Counted from the first letter of the stretch, positions 1-8,620 are shown. The stretch is 64,000 nucleotides of DNA from Winogradskyella flava (GCF_014243395.1 NZ_JACLCP010000001.1:558001-622000); one strand, 5' to 3'. A program made the numbers and translations. Notes: generated by a model from the sequence alone, not told the origin.

Positions 1-1141
1 CTATGCTAGCGGTTCAATATTAAAGAACACGGTATACCTCAAAGCGGTAGGTAAGAGTAAAGATGAAGCTGTTGCCTGGATAGGTGATTTTAGTAATCTC
101 TATTCAGATATTTTAAGACAAGCATCATATGGCTTAGGTACTAGCTACTTAGGTTTATATAGTGGTCTGGAAAATTTCTATGGTAATATGTCCATTACCT
201 CTAAACTTAATTTTCAAGAAGAACAAGTGTCCCTCAAGACAAGTTATGTCATGAGTAGTGAAATGTCCAAGTACATGGAAGCCATGTATGACGGTAAAAT
301 GAACTCCGACTTTTTCAATTATTTTAACGAAGACAAAATGTTGGGTTATTTTTCTGTTAATGCGAGTACACAAGGCGTTTTAGAAGCGTATCCGGACATG
401 GTAGCCAGCATGTTCAAAAATTATGAGGATGACGAAGTTGCGGCTTTTGTGCCAATAGGTATGCGCGTGCTATCATTACTGCTAGATGAGGAAGGCGCAG
501 CAAGAATCCTTAGAGGCGATATGTTATTTGTACTTACGGAAATGAAAGAAAGAGAATTGAGTTACACGACATATGAGTATGACGAAAACTATGAAAGAAC
601 AGAAGTAACCAAAACAAAAAAGGAAACCTTACCAGGATTTTTGATGATGGTGACATCTTCTGAAGAGGATATGTTCCGTAAATTAATGGATATTGCTGTA
701 AAAGAAAGTCGCGGCGAAGTTACTCTAAACGCCAACGGGATATATCAGTTAAACACTAACGAATTGCCGTTCTCACTCAATGTCATGTTTAAAGACAATA
801 CTATTCTTTTAGGAACGTCCTCTGAGGATATGCTTGCAATAAGTAGGGGTAAGTTCAATAGCAAAGTTGGCGGAATGCATAAAAAGCTAATAAAGAAAAA
901 CTCCAGCGCTATTTACGTAAATGGACAAGAAATTGCGGCTACATTTCCAAGAGAAATTATGCCAAATGATATCAAGAAGCGCATAGATTTTGTCGCAGAG
1001 AACACGAGAGATGTTGTTTTTAAAACGAGTAAAATCAAGAATAATACTTTAGAAGGAGAAATGATTTTAAACACACCAGAAAAAGGACATAATAATAGTT
1101 TAGCCTATTTCTTAAATATGATTAATGCGCTAATTGATTAA
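1..1141 (+). CDS. DUF4836-like envelope protein, 5' end cut by the window
   Basis: The reading frame is open from base 2 to the TAA at 1139-1141 with no convincing start, so the N-terminus, including any signal peptide, lies outside the window. A Met codon at 188 is internal: about 60 in-frame residues precede it. The visible 379 or so residues are acidic and rich in short hydrophobic stretches, with no obvious membrane segment. The overall look matches the DUF4836 family of Bacteroidota envelope proteins, whose function is unknown. A segment YEYDENYER followed about 15 residues later by a Pro-rich turn and a Leu/Met-rich stretch recurs in the downstream gene, so the two appear to be distant paralogues. 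The next gene starts 18 bases downstream on the same strand, so co-transcription is likely. Family call is by recognition only. Confidence 0.6.
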   Translation, partial: YASGSILKNTVYLKAVGKSKDEAVAWIGDFSNLYSDILRQASYGLGTSYLGLYSGLENFYGNMSITSKLNFQEEQVSLKTSYVMSSEMSKYMEAMYDGKMNSDFFNYFNEDKMLGYFSVNASTQGVLEAYPDMVASMFKNYEDDEVAAFVPIGMRVLSLLLDEEGAARILRGDMLFVLTEMKERELSYTTYEYDENYERTEVTKTKKETLPGFLMMVTSSEEDMFRKLMDIAVKESRGEVTLNANGIYQLNTNELPFSLNVMFKDNTILLGTSSEDMLAISRGKFNSKVGGMHKKLIKKNSSAIYVNGQEIAATFPREIMPNDIKKRIDFVAENTRDVVFKTSKIKNNTLEGEMILNTPEKGHNNSLAYFLNMINALID

Positions 1142-1159
1142 TTCATAAAAAGGCATCTT

Positions 1160-2593
1160 TTGAAAAAGTATTTAAAAATTTCCCTATCAATATTATTACT
1201 TTTATTGATAGGGTATTTTGGTTATAAGCATTTTAAGAAAACAACGATCTTACTTGATGTTATCCATGAAGATGCAGAAAGTGTCATTAAAATAGGTGTC
1301 CATGATATTACAAAGACATTAATTTTAGATGCGTTATGGTCACCAAGTTATTACTGGAAAAAAACAGGATCTTATAAAAAAGACAAAAAGAAAGACTCAT
1401 TAAAGGGTGATGATAAAGGTGTGGATTTAAAACCGTTCTCTATAGTATTTTATACTATCAAAGCTGTTGAAAATACGCTTTTTACGACATTTAAAATTGA
1501 TGACACCGAAGCTTTTGAAAACTATATCAATAAGTATTCAAAGAAAAAATCAATTACAATTTTAGCCGACTCAAAAGGTTACAAGCATCTTAGTTTAGGA
1601 AAGTCTAAATTGATATTGGCTTGGAACACCGAAAAATTGGCAGTTGCACTAACTTCTGGTACATCCATAGAAAAATTAAAGACTGTTTTTGAAGATGTGT
1701 TGCTACACAACAAGTTGATATCAGATAAAAACAATGATATCATTAAAAAGCTCAGTGCAGCATCAGACCATATTACTTTCGCAAGAAAAGAAAGCTTGAT
1801 AGGATTAAATTTTAAAGATGGACAAGCCATAATAGACGGTACTATTCACACAGAAATTCCAAATACTTTCAAAACTAATATTACTCATAATAGATTGCCA
1901 GAAGCATCATTACAGATGTATTTTGATGCGAATTTTGATAAGCAAGAGAATAATAACATATTGTCAAGAAGGTTAAAAGACTTATCATTTTTCACTAAAA
2001 ATAACTTGGAAGTCAAAGAATTAGTAGACAGGACAAATGGGTTTTTAAGTATTACAATCAGAGGTACAACTAAGCAAGCTGATACGATCGTAAGCTATGA
2101 GTACGATGATAATTTTGAGAAAGTAGCCGTAAAAACACTAGAAGAAAAGAAAGTCCCAAAAGTATCTATGCATATTGGCACCAATGACAACGAAAGTTTG
2201 GAAGAGTACTTAACAACTCAAGGAGCCATAAAAAATAACATCTTGACCAGTATTCCCTATTACACTTTTTACGCTGAAGAGAATAGCAATGGAATTTTGT
2301 TTAATACAACTAAGGAGACAACGGTGACCGAAGAGAAAAACAGCTCCAGTTTTTTTAGACTAGAGACTAGTTTTGACGGTCTGCAAGACGATATGTCAAT
2401 TCCAGGGGCGAATGACATCTTTTCATTATTAAATACTTTGGAAATAGAAGCCAATCAGGTTGAAGGAACTAACCAAATTGAAATTCAGGGAAAGCTATCA
2501 GCCAAGCAAGAAGATATAAATATTATACCTCAAATTTTCTTTGGACTGCAGCAAAAGAAAGCCGACATATTTTTGGACAAAGAAGATTTATAA
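1160..2593 (+). CDS. Membrane-anchored protein related to the DUF4836-like neighbour
   Basis: 477 residues from a TTG start. Residues about 5-25 form one hydrophobic segment (YLKISLSILLLLLIGYFGY) followed by basic residues, which fits an N-terminal membrane anchor or uncleaved signal with the bulk outside the cytoplasm. The rest is a large soluble domain. Near residue 312 it carries YEYDDNFEK, matching YEYDENYER of the preceding gene, followed in both by a Pro and an alternating hydrophobic stretch. This suggests the two are tandem diverged copies of one fold. I recognise no catalytic motif. Only 18 bases separate it from the upstream gene, so the pair is probably one operon. The function is unknown; any tie to the PKS locus that begins 107 bases downstream is only positional. 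Confidence 0.6.
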   Translation: MKKYLKISLSILLLLLIGYFGYKHFKKTTILLDVIHEDAESVIKIGVHDITKTLILDALWSPSYYWKKTGSYKKDKKKDSLKGDDKGVDLKPFSIVFYTIKAVENTLFTTFKIDDTEAFENYINKYSKKKSITILADSKGYKHLSLGKSKLILAWNTEKLAVALTSGTSIEKLKTVFEDVLLHNKLISDKNNDIIKKLSAASDHITFARKESLIGLNFKDGQAIIDGTIHTEIPNTFKTNITHNRLPEASLQMYFDANFDKQENNNILSRRLKDLSFFTKNNLEVKELVDRTNGFLSITIRGTTKQADTIVSYEYDDNFEKVAVKTLEEKKVPKVSMHIGTNDNESLEEYLTTQGAIKNNILTSIPYYTFYAEENSNGILFNTTKETTVTEEKNSSSFFRLETSFDGLQDDMSIPGANDIFSLLNTLEIEANQVEGTNQIEIQGKLSAKQEDINIIPQIFFGLQQKKADIFLDKEDL

Positions 2594-2651
2594 TTTGTAA
2601 GTTTTGACTTTTATTGATTTGTCGCTTTTATTATAGCAAATGACGTTTTTA

Positions 2652-2685
2652 TTGCGTTCAATGATTAAATAATTCAGTAACTTCA
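2652..2685 (+). promoter_or_regulatory. Candidate promoter for the YceI-PKS locus
   Basis: TTG at 2652-2654 and TAACTTCA at 2678-2685 lie 23 bases apart, 16 bases before the YceI start codon. This is an imperfect match to the Bacteroidota pattern TTTG/TTG ... TAnnTTTG. It is the only candidate I see in the 107-base gap after the previous gene. Confidence 0.3.
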
Positions 2686-2700
2686 CAATAAAAATTAGTT

Positions 2701-3213
2701 ATGAAAATACGATTTGTTGTTGTATTTCTGCTGTGTTTGTCTCTCACAGGTTTTGCTCAAAAATCTTCCGTAGATTTCGAAATAAAAAATGTTGGTATTA
2801 CCGTCGATGGACATTTTAACACTTTTGTAATTAATGTTGAATTAGGCTCTAATGCAGAGCTAAAGACTATTTCAGGAAAAATCACAGCATCTTCAATTGA
2901 AACAGGAATCGATAGTAGAGACGAACATCTTTTGGAGGAGGATTACTTTCATGTAGAAAAGCATAAGTATATCACACTAAAAAGTACTTCAATTGCTAAG
3001 ACCTCTCCATCAAAATATAGCGTAAAAGCAACCCTTTCCATTAAGGGAAAAACAAAAAGCATTACTATTCCTGTTATGATTCAAAAAGTCGATGGTGGCC
3101 ATAAAATCACTTCTGACTTCGAAATTAATCGCCGCGACTTTGATGTTGGCGGAGGTAGTTTTGTAATGAGCAAAACGGTGAAAATCTATGTCACCCATTA
3201 CCAAAAACTGTAA
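2701..3213 (+). CDS. YceI family periplasmic lipid-binding protein
   Basis: 170 residues with a clear signal peptide (basic start, hydrophobic core VVVFLLCLSLTGFA, cleavage near residue 19-20). The mature part has the YceI layout: a beta-rich barrel with VDFEIKNVGITVDGHF near the start, which corresponds to the family's usual 'F.I.h.G...v.G.F' opening, and a SDFEINRRDFDVGG segment near the end, corresponding to the family's 'l.l.R.dFGv' signature. YceI proteins are lipocalin-like barrels that bind long amphiphilic molecules such as polyisoprenoids. The TAA stop shares its last A with the ATG of the next gene, the FAD oxidoreductase, so the two are probably translationally coupled. This makes the protein a plausible lipid carrier for the product of the downstream pathway; that role is inference. 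Confidence 0.85.
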   Translation: MKIRFVVVFLLCLSLTGFAQKSSVDFEIKNVGITVDGHFNTFVINVELGSNAELKTISGKITASSIETGIDSRDEHLLEEDYFHVEKHKYITLKSTSIAKTSPSKYSVKATLSIKGKTKSITIPVMIQKVDGGHKITSDFEINRRDFDVGGGSFVMSKTVKIYVTHYQKL

Positions 3214-4343
3214 TGCAACAACAACACTTTGATGTTATAATTATCGGTGGTGGACTTGCTGGCTTAACGAGCGCTATTCACTTATCACAATGTAATATTA
3301 GAGTCTTATTAATCGAAAAAAACAGTTATCCAAAACATAAAGTTTGTGGTGAATACGTGTCGAACGAGGTACTGCCTTATTTGAATTTTTTAGGTTTTAA
3401 TCCTTTCGATTTTGGGGCGAAAAAAATCTCAAAATTTGAATTAACCACACATAACAACAAAAAGATTGAAGCAGAGCTACCGTTAGGCGGATTCGGAATG
3501 AGCCGATATGAAATGGATTTTCAGCTTTATCAATTGGCAATAAGGCAGGGTGTTCTAGTTACACAGGATTCTGTTGTTGATGTAACATTTGAAGATGATC
3601 AATTTCATATTCAAACCAAATCAAATCAACGTTTTACTTCAAAAATTACTGTTGGTGCTTTTGGAAAACGATCGAGTTTAGATGTTAAATTTCAACGCCG
3701 ATTCATTGCCAAAAAATCGCCCTACCTAGGCGTGAAAATTCATGTATCAGGTAATTTCCCTGAAGATAAAGTAGCGCTTCACAATTTTAAAGGTGGTTAT
3801 TGTGGAGTGTCTAAAGTGGAGAATAATCATATTAACTTATGTTACATCACCAATTATGACGCATTTAAAAGATATAAGGATATTGAAACATTTCAAGAGG
3901 AAGTGCTCTTTAAGAATTCAGCATTAAAGAATATGTTTCAGAAGTCAAATCCTGAATTTGTAAAACCACTAACCATCAGTCAAATTTCCTTTGAAACTAA
4001 AAACCCTATTGAGAACCATATGATAATGTGTGGTGATTCTGCGGGAATGATTCATCCACTCTGTGGAAATGGTATGGGAATGGCTATAAGAAGTGCGCAA
4101 TTAGCATCTGAACTCATTATTGACTATCTTCAAAAGGAAATAAAAACGCGAGTAGAATTAGAACGTAAGTATAGCAAAAGCTGGAATAAAGCTTTCAGCT
4201 TCAGGTTAAAAGTTGGCCGTACTATTGCCTATTTATTCAGGCAAGATTGGTTGGCGCCAAAATTACTAGTAACTTTAAGAAAGTTACCATTTTTAGTGCC
4301 ACTAATTATAACAATGACACACGGAAAACCAATAGAGATTTGA
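3213..4343 (+). CDS. FAD-dependent oxidoreductase, geranylgeranyl reductase/PHBH-like
   Basis: 376 residues. The N-terminus has the Rossmann dinucleotide motif G12-x-G14-x-x-G17 (IIIGGGLAGL), then an acidic residue ending strand 2 (LLIEK). A second FAD-binding motif, CGDSAGMIHPLCGNGMG, lies at about 273-289, with the GD pair at 274-275. This combination is typical of the FixC/geranylgeranyl-reductase branch of PHBH-fold flavoproteins, which hydroxylate aromatics or reduce isoprenoid double bonds. A hydrophobic, basic C-terminus could bind the membrane. It overlaps YceI upstream by 1 base and the methyltransferase downstream by 1 base. In characterised phenolic-lipid operons a flavoprotein hydroxylase oxidises the alkylresorcinol to a quinone; by analogy this enzyme may oxidise the polyketide ring. 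Exact substrate unknown. Confidence 0.85.
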   Translation: MQQQHFDVIIIGGGLAGLTSAIHLSQCNIRVLLIEKNSYPKHKVCGEYVSNEVLPYLNFLGFNPFDFGAKKISKFELTTHNNKKIEAELPLGGFGMSRYEMDFQLYQLAIRQGVLVTQDSVVDVTFEDDQFHIQTKSNQRFTSKITVGAFGKRSSLDVKFQRRFIAKKSPYLGVKIHVSGNFPEDKVALHNFKGGYCGVSKVENNHINLCYITNYDAFKRYKDIETFQEEVLFKNSALKNMFQKSNPEFVKPLTISQISFETKNPIENHMIMCGDSAGMIHPLCGNGMGMAIRSAQLASELIIDYLQKEIKTRVELERKYSKSWNKAFSFRLKVGRTIAYLFRQDWLAPKLLVTLRKLPFLVPLIITMTHGKPIEI

Positions 4344-5053
4344 TGAGTTTGTTTGTTGATACCACATACAGGAGCACTGCGACAGAAATCATGGACGATT
4401 TTTCCATGAAGGGCGAATTGCTTCGTGATACTTTAGATAAACTGGGCCAAATCAATAAATGGCTTGGTGGAAATCACGTCACATTAAATGGGCTAAAAGA
4501 ATTACTTAAAGACCAACCAAAAGATAAAGCGTATACCATTATAGACTTGGGTTGTGGTCATGGTGACATATTAAGACTAATAGCAGATTATGGAAGACAT
4601 CATAATTATTCATTTCATCTTATTGGGATTGATGCTAACCAAGACGCTATTAAATATGCCAACGAATTATCAAAAGACTATGGCGAACTAACGTTTAAAA
4701 ACCTAGATATTTTTTCTAAAGACTTTGAAAATTTAGACTATGACATGGTGTTGTCTACCTTGTTTTTGCATCATTTTAATCAAAATGAAATCCATACACT
4801 TTTAAAAAAACTAACTGCAAAATCTAAGCTAGGCATCGTTATAAATGATTTACACCGTAATAAAATGGCTTATGGCTTATTTAAATTATTGGGTTTGGTA
4901 ATTTCAAACCATATGATAGTACAAGATGGTTTGACCTCAATTTTAAGAGCATTTAAACGTGAGGAATTAGAAAGCATTTCAGAACAACTCAACCTTAAAT
5001 CACAAATTCGTTGGAAATGGGCATTCCGCTACCAATGGCTAATTAAAACCTAA
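4343..5053 (+). CDS. Class I SAM-dependent methyltransferase
   Basis: 236 residues from the ATG at 4343, which overlaps the upstream TGA as TGATGA coupling; I prefer this to an in-frame Met at 4247 that would overlap the oxidoreductase by 97 bases. SAM-binding motif I is IIDLGCGHGD at residues 66-75, the acidic residue of motif II is D97 (IGIDAN), and a post-motif strand VLSTLFLHHF follows, as in UbiE/MenG-like enzymes. The C-terminal part ends with basic aromatic residues. It sits between the flavoenzyme and the type III PKS, with the PKS ATG immediately after its stop codon. A likely role is O- or C-methylation of the polyketide product. It is not of the ICMT-like type used by the Bacillus and Streptomyces type III PKS operons. 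Confidence 0.85.
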   Translation: MSLFVDTTYRSTATEIMDDFSMKGELLRDTLDKLGQINKWLGGNHVTLNGLKELLKDQPKDKAYTIIDLGCGHGDILRLIADYGRHHNYSFHLIGIDANQDAIKYANELSKDYGELTFKNLDIFSKDFENLDYDMVLSTLFLHHFNQNEIHTLLKKLTAKSKLGIVINDLHRNKMAYGLFKLLGLVISNHMIVQDGLTSILRAFKREELESISEQLNLKSQIRWKWAFRYQWLIKT

Positions 5054-6106
5054 ATGGCAGTAAGAATTACATCGGTTGCAAAGCAACTTCCAAAATACAC
5101 CAGAGAAACCAAAGACATTCTTCCTTATGTCGAACTTTGGCTCGAAGGACAAGAAGAGCGTTTTAAGCGAAAGGTTCTGAAGATTTTCGAAAATGCTGCT
5201 GTTGATAAGCGCTATTCCATAATGGATGCTGAAGAGGTATTTTTAAAAACATCATTTGAAGAAAAAAATGATATTTACATACGAGAATCCGTAAAACTCG
5301 CAGAAAAAAGTCTACTAAAAGCGTTAGATAAGGCCAGTCTAGAACCAACAGATTTAGATTATATCATTACTGTAAGCTGCACAGGTATTATGATTCCATC
5401 ATTAGACGCTTACTTAATAAATCGCCTTAAGCTAAAGCAGGATATTGTGCGTTTACCAGTTACTGAAATGGGGTGTGCAGCTGGAGTTTCAGGAATTTTG
5501 TATGCAAAGAACTTTTTGAAAGCGAATCCTAATAAACGTGCAGTGGTCATTGCTGTAGAATCACCAACGGCTACGTTCCAGCTCGATGATTATTCCATGG
5601 TAAATATCGTAAGCGCTGCTATCTTTGGTGATGGTTGCGCAAGTGTTATTTTATCATCTTATGAAGATGAGGTTGGTCCCGAAATTAAGGACGAAGCCAT
5701 GTACCACTTTTACGATGCAGAACATATGATGGGATTTAAATTAAGGAATACAGGTTTACAAATGGTTTTAGATCAGTCAGTACCTCAGACCATAGCAGAT
5801 CATTTTCCTAATATTATTCATCCATTTTTAGAAAAGAATGATTTAACCATTGCCGATATTGATCACTTAGTGTTTCATCCCGGAGGCAAAAAAATTGTTC
5901 AAACCGTTGAGGACTTATTTGGCGATTTAGGTAAGAACATTGATGATACAAAAGAAGTATTACGCTTATACGGGAACATGAGTAGCGCTACAGTACTTTA
6001 TGTTTTAGAGCGCTTTTTGGATAGAAATTTACCTAAAGGCAACAAAGGCATTATGTTGAGTTTTGGACCTGGATTTTCAGCGCAGAGAATATTATTAGAG
6101 TGGTGA
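5054..6106 (+). CDS. Type III polyketide synthase (chalcone synthase-like)
   Basis: 350 residues, the usual length for bacterial type III PKS. The full catalytic triad is visible: Cys141 in MGCAAG, His275 in VFHPGGKK and Asn308 in YGNMSSAT. SCTGIMIPS near 109 and the glycine-rich C-terminus (LSFGPGFSAQ) are also family hallmarks. These enzymes condense an acyl starter with malonyl-CoA units and cyclise the chain to pyrones, resorcinols or phloroglucinols without a tethered carrier protein. The neighbourhood (KAS, dehydratase, SDR, dedicated ACP) suggests that the starter is a fatty acyl chain made in situ, pointing to an alkylpyrone or phenolic lipid. The start is 0 bases after the methyltransferase stop, and the SDR begins 1 base after its own stop. 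Starter and product identity cannot be read from sequence. Confidence 0.93.
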   Translation: MAVRITSVAKQLPKYTRETKDILPYVELWLEGQEERFKRKVLKIFENAAVDKRYSIMDAEEVFLKTSFEEKNDIYIRESVKLAEKSLLKALDKASLEPTDLDYIITVSCTGIMIPSLDAYLINRLKLKQDIVRLPVTEMGCAAGVSGILYAKNFLKANPNKRAVVIAVESPTATFQLDDYSMVNIVSAAIFGDGCASVILSSYEDEVGPEIKDEAMYHFYDAEHMMGFKLRNTGLQMVLDQSVPQTIADHFPNIIHPFLEKNDLTIADIDHLVFHPGGKKIVQTVEDLFGDLGKNIDDTKEVLRLYGNMSSATVLYVLERFLDRNLPKGNKGIMLSFGPGFSAQRILLEW

Positions 6107-6107
6107 T

Positions 6108-6902
6108 ATGAAAGAATTTAAAGATAAAAATTACTGGGCTTTAATACTGGGAGGCAGTAGCGGTCTTGGTTTGGCGACAGCAAAAAAACTAGCCAAACAT
6201 GGGATGAATATCTGCATCGTCCATCGTAACTCCAGAATGCAAGAGGAAATGATTCAAAATGAATTTGAAATAATCAAACGAGAAAATGTGGAGTTCAAAT
6301 CCTTTAATACCGACGCTTTTAAACCTGAAAAGATTAAAGCGGTTATTGAAACGCTAAAAGCTGAATTTGGTAAAGAACAAAAAATAAGAATTCTAGTACA
6401 TAGCGTTGCTAAGGGAAACTTAAAACCAATGGTTTCAACCGAAAAATCAGTTTTAAAGCATGACGATTTTGCGTTAACCATTAGCGCTATGAGCATCAGT
6501 CTGTACAATTGGACCAAAGCGCTTTACGAAGCTGATTTATTTAGGGAAGACTCAAGAATTATAAGTTTCACAAGTGAGGGCAATAGCAAAGCATGGCAAA
6601 ATTACGCGGCAGTTTCTGCAGCGAAAGTTACACTCGAGGCCATTACTAGAAACATTGCCTTAGAATTTGCACCATATGGTATTAAGGCGAATTGCATTCA
6701 AGCAGGTGTAACAGACACATCATCTTTGCGTATGATTCCAGGAAGTGATCAGATTATAAAATATACATTGCAACGAAATCCTAATAAGCGTTTGACCTTG
6801 CCAGAAGACGTAGCGAACGCTGTATATTTATTAAGTAAAGATGAAGCATCCTGGATAACAGGAACAATAATTCCAGTAGATGGAGGAGAACATTTAAGTT
6901 AG
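6108..6902 (+). CDS. SDR oxidoreductase resembling FabL/FabI enoyl-ACP reductase
   Basis: 264 residues. N-terminal cofactor motif is GGSSGLG at about 15-21. The active site differs from a classical SDR: Tyr166 and Lys173 are separated by six residues (Y-x6-K in NYAAVSAAK), the spacing of divergent enoyl-ACP reductases FabI and FabL rather than the Y-x3-K of ketoreductases. The segment after the Lys (LEAITRNIALEFAPYGIKAN) and the DTSSL stretch are also like FabL. The C-terminus GTIIPVDGG is a normal SDR ending. It sits between the type III PKS (1-base gap) and the FabZ-like gene (1-base gap). I infer an enoyl-thioester reductase in a dedicated fatty-acid-type cycle. A ketoreductase role cannot be excluded, and no other reductase of this kind is present in the locus. 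Confidence 0.8.
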   Translation: MKEFKDKNYWALILGGSSGLGLATAKKLAKHGMNICIVHRNSRMQEEMIQNEFEIIKRENVEFKSFNTDAFKPEKIKAVIETLKAEFGKEQKIRILVHSVAKGNLKPMVSTEKSVLKHDDFALTISAMSISLYNWTKALYEADLFREDSRIISFTSEGNSKAWQNYAAVSAAKVTLEAITRNIALEFAPYGIKANCIQAGVTDTSSLRMIPGSDQIIKYTLQRNPNKRLTLPEDVANAVYLLSKDEASWITGTIIPVDGGEHLS

Positions 6903-6903
6903 A

Positions 6904-7341
6904 ATGACCACATCGGAAATCATAGCACTATTACCCTACCAAAAACCATTTCTGTTTGTGGATGGTATTGATGCTATTTCAGAAGATGGAATAACTGGGT
7001 ATTATAAATTTAAGTCAGATGAACCTTTTTACGATGGTCACTTTAAAAACAATCCATTGACACCAGGTGTAATTCTTACAGAATGTATGGCGCAAATAGG
7101 CTTGGTGTGCTTGGGCATATATTTATCGAAAGATGAGTTTAAAGAAAACTCCAACCCACAAATTGCCTTAACCTCACACGAAATGGATTTTTATTTACCG
7201 GTTTTGCCTGAAGAAAAAGTCATGGTGATTTCTGAAAAGGAAGTTTTTCGTTTTAACAAACTGAAGTGTAAAGTGAAAATGCTAAATGAAAAAGGAGAAT
7301 TGGTAGCAAGAGGTCTAATTTCAGGAATGATGAAAACATGA
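6904..7341 (+). CDS. FabZ/FabA-like hotdog-fold 3-hydroxyacyl-ACP dehydratase
   Basis: 145 residues. The opening LLPYQKPFLFVDG and the active-site segment GHFKNNPLTPGVILTE are those of FabZ, with His46 and Glu60 in the catalytic positions, followed by MAQIG at the start of the central helix. It would remove water from 3-hydroxyacyl-ACP. The length matches FabZ. The last four bases (ATGA) overlap the start of the ketosynthase gene, so translation is probably coupled. Between an SDR and a KAS it forms the core of a type II fatty-acid-like elongation module in the PKS locus. It is distinct from the general FabZ expected elsewhere in the genome. Confidence 0.85.
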   Translation: MTTSEIIALLPYQKPFLFVDGIDAISEDGITGYYKFKSDEPFYDGHFKNNPLTPGVILTECMAQIGLVCLGIYLSKDEFKENSNPQIALTSHEMDFYLPVLPEEKVMVISEKEVFRFNKLKCKVKMLNEKGELVARGLISGMMKT

Positions 7342-8612
7342 AAAATAGAGTCGTCATAACAGGATTAGGCGTAGTTGCACCAAATGGTGTAGGTGTTCCT
7401 CAATTTACAGATGCACTAAAAAGCGGAACATCTGGAATTACTTTTCATCAAGAATTAGCCGACTTGAACTTCTCTTGTCAGATTGGAGGTATACCCAATG
7501 TTTCAGATGAATTAAAGTCAAAATATTTTACGGATTTACAGTTAAGAGGATTTAATAGTTCAGGTATCTTGTATGGTTGTATAGCAGGCATTGATGCATG
7601 GAAAGACGCTGGTTTTGATACGAATCCAGAAAGTGAATTAGATTACGATACAGGACTCATTTTCGGAACAGGTACGTCTGGTGTTGAGAAATTTCGTGAA
7701 GCTATTTATAAGTTGGATGACGGTAATGTCAGACGTTTAGGCAGTACGGTTGTATTACAAACCATGGCAAGTGGCGTCAGTGCGTATCTAAGTGGTATGT
7801 TGGGTTTGGGCAATCAGGTGACCACAAATTCTTCAGCATGCACCACAGGAACTGAAGCTGTATTAATGGGCTACGACCGAATCAAGTACGGAAAAGCAAA
7901 ACGGATGTTGGTAGGCAGTTGTAGTGATCACGGTCCATATGTTTGGGGAGGCTTTGATGCCATGCGTGTCATGACCTATAAACACAATGATAATCCTGAA
8001 AATGGATCGCGCCCAATGAGTACTTCTGCATCAGGTTTTGTGCCCGGAAGTGGTGCAGGCGCTTTGGTTTTAGAATCTTTAGAAAGTGCATTAGCCCGTG
8101 GTGCAACAATTTATGCTGAGGTTTTAGGAGGAGAAGTTAATTCCGGAGGACAACGCCAAGGTGGAACACTAACTGCTCCCAATCCCGAGGTAGTAAAACG
8201 ATGCATTAAAAATGCTTTGAAGAATTCAGAAATAGACTCAAATGAGATCGATGTCATTAATGGTCATCTTACGGCTACCTCTAAAGATACTCTTGAAATT
8301 GAGAATTGGACTAAGGCTTTAGAGAGAGAACATAGTGATTTTCCTTATATAAATTCCACCAAATCACTTATTGGTCATTGTTTGGCTGCCGCTGGCGCCA
8401 TTGAATGTGTGGCAAGTGTTATTCAACTTAAGGAGCAATTTATTGCGCCGAATGGTAACTGTGAAGATTTACATCCAGATATTGAAAATTTGATAGATTC
8501 AAGTTGTATTCCAACAGAAAAAATTGACATGAAGTTTGATGTTATTGCTAAGGCGAGTTTTGGGTTTGGTGATGTTAATGCCTGTGTGATTTTTAAGCGA
8601 TTTAAAGAATAA
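7338..8612 (+). CDS. Divergent FabF-like ketosynthase of the PKS locus
   Basis: 424 residues, KAS II fold. Nucleophile Cys168 is in NSSACTTGTE, and the two active-site histidines are His310 and His347 (SLIGHCLAAAGAIE, with Lys342 upstream), so it should be catalytically competent. The first His motif reads NGHLTATSKDT instead of the NTHGTSTPLGD seen in the housekeeping FabF at 51626-52876. This places it in a separate, specialised subfamily. The GFGDVNACVIF C-terminus is typical. The start overlaps the dehydratase stop by 4 bases. Likely role: elongation of the acyl chain that feeds the type III PKS or another locus-specific chain. A 179-base gap with an inverted-repeat element follows before the ACP gene. 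Confidence 0.88.
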   Translation: MKNRVVITGLGVVAPNGVGVPQFTDALKSGTSGITFHQELADLNFSCQIGGIPNVSDELKSKYFTDLQLRGFNSSGILYGCIAGIDAWKDAGFDTNPESELDYDTGLIFGTGTSGVEKFREAIYKLDDGNVRRLGSTVVLQTMASGVSAYLSGMLGLGNQVTTNSSACTTGTEAVLMGYDRIKYGKAKRMLVGSCSDHGPYVWGGFDAMRVMTYKHNDNPENGSRPMSTSASGFVPGSGAGALVLESLESALARGATIYAEVLGGEVNSGGQRQGGTLTAPNPEVVKRCIKNALKNSEIDSNEIDVINGHLTATSKDTLEIENWTKALEREHSDFPYINSTKSLIGHCLAAAGAIECVASVIQLKEQFIAPNGNCEDLHPDIENLIDSSCIPTEKIDMKFDVIAKASFGFGDVNACVIFKRFKE

Positions 8613-8620
8613 TATTTTTT

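Noticed and set aside
4247-4342. An upstream in-frame Met extending the methyltransferase by 32 codons
   Set aside because: It overlaps the FAD oxidoreductase by almost 100 bases and adds low-homology sequence; the ATG at 4343 gives standard stop/start coupling.
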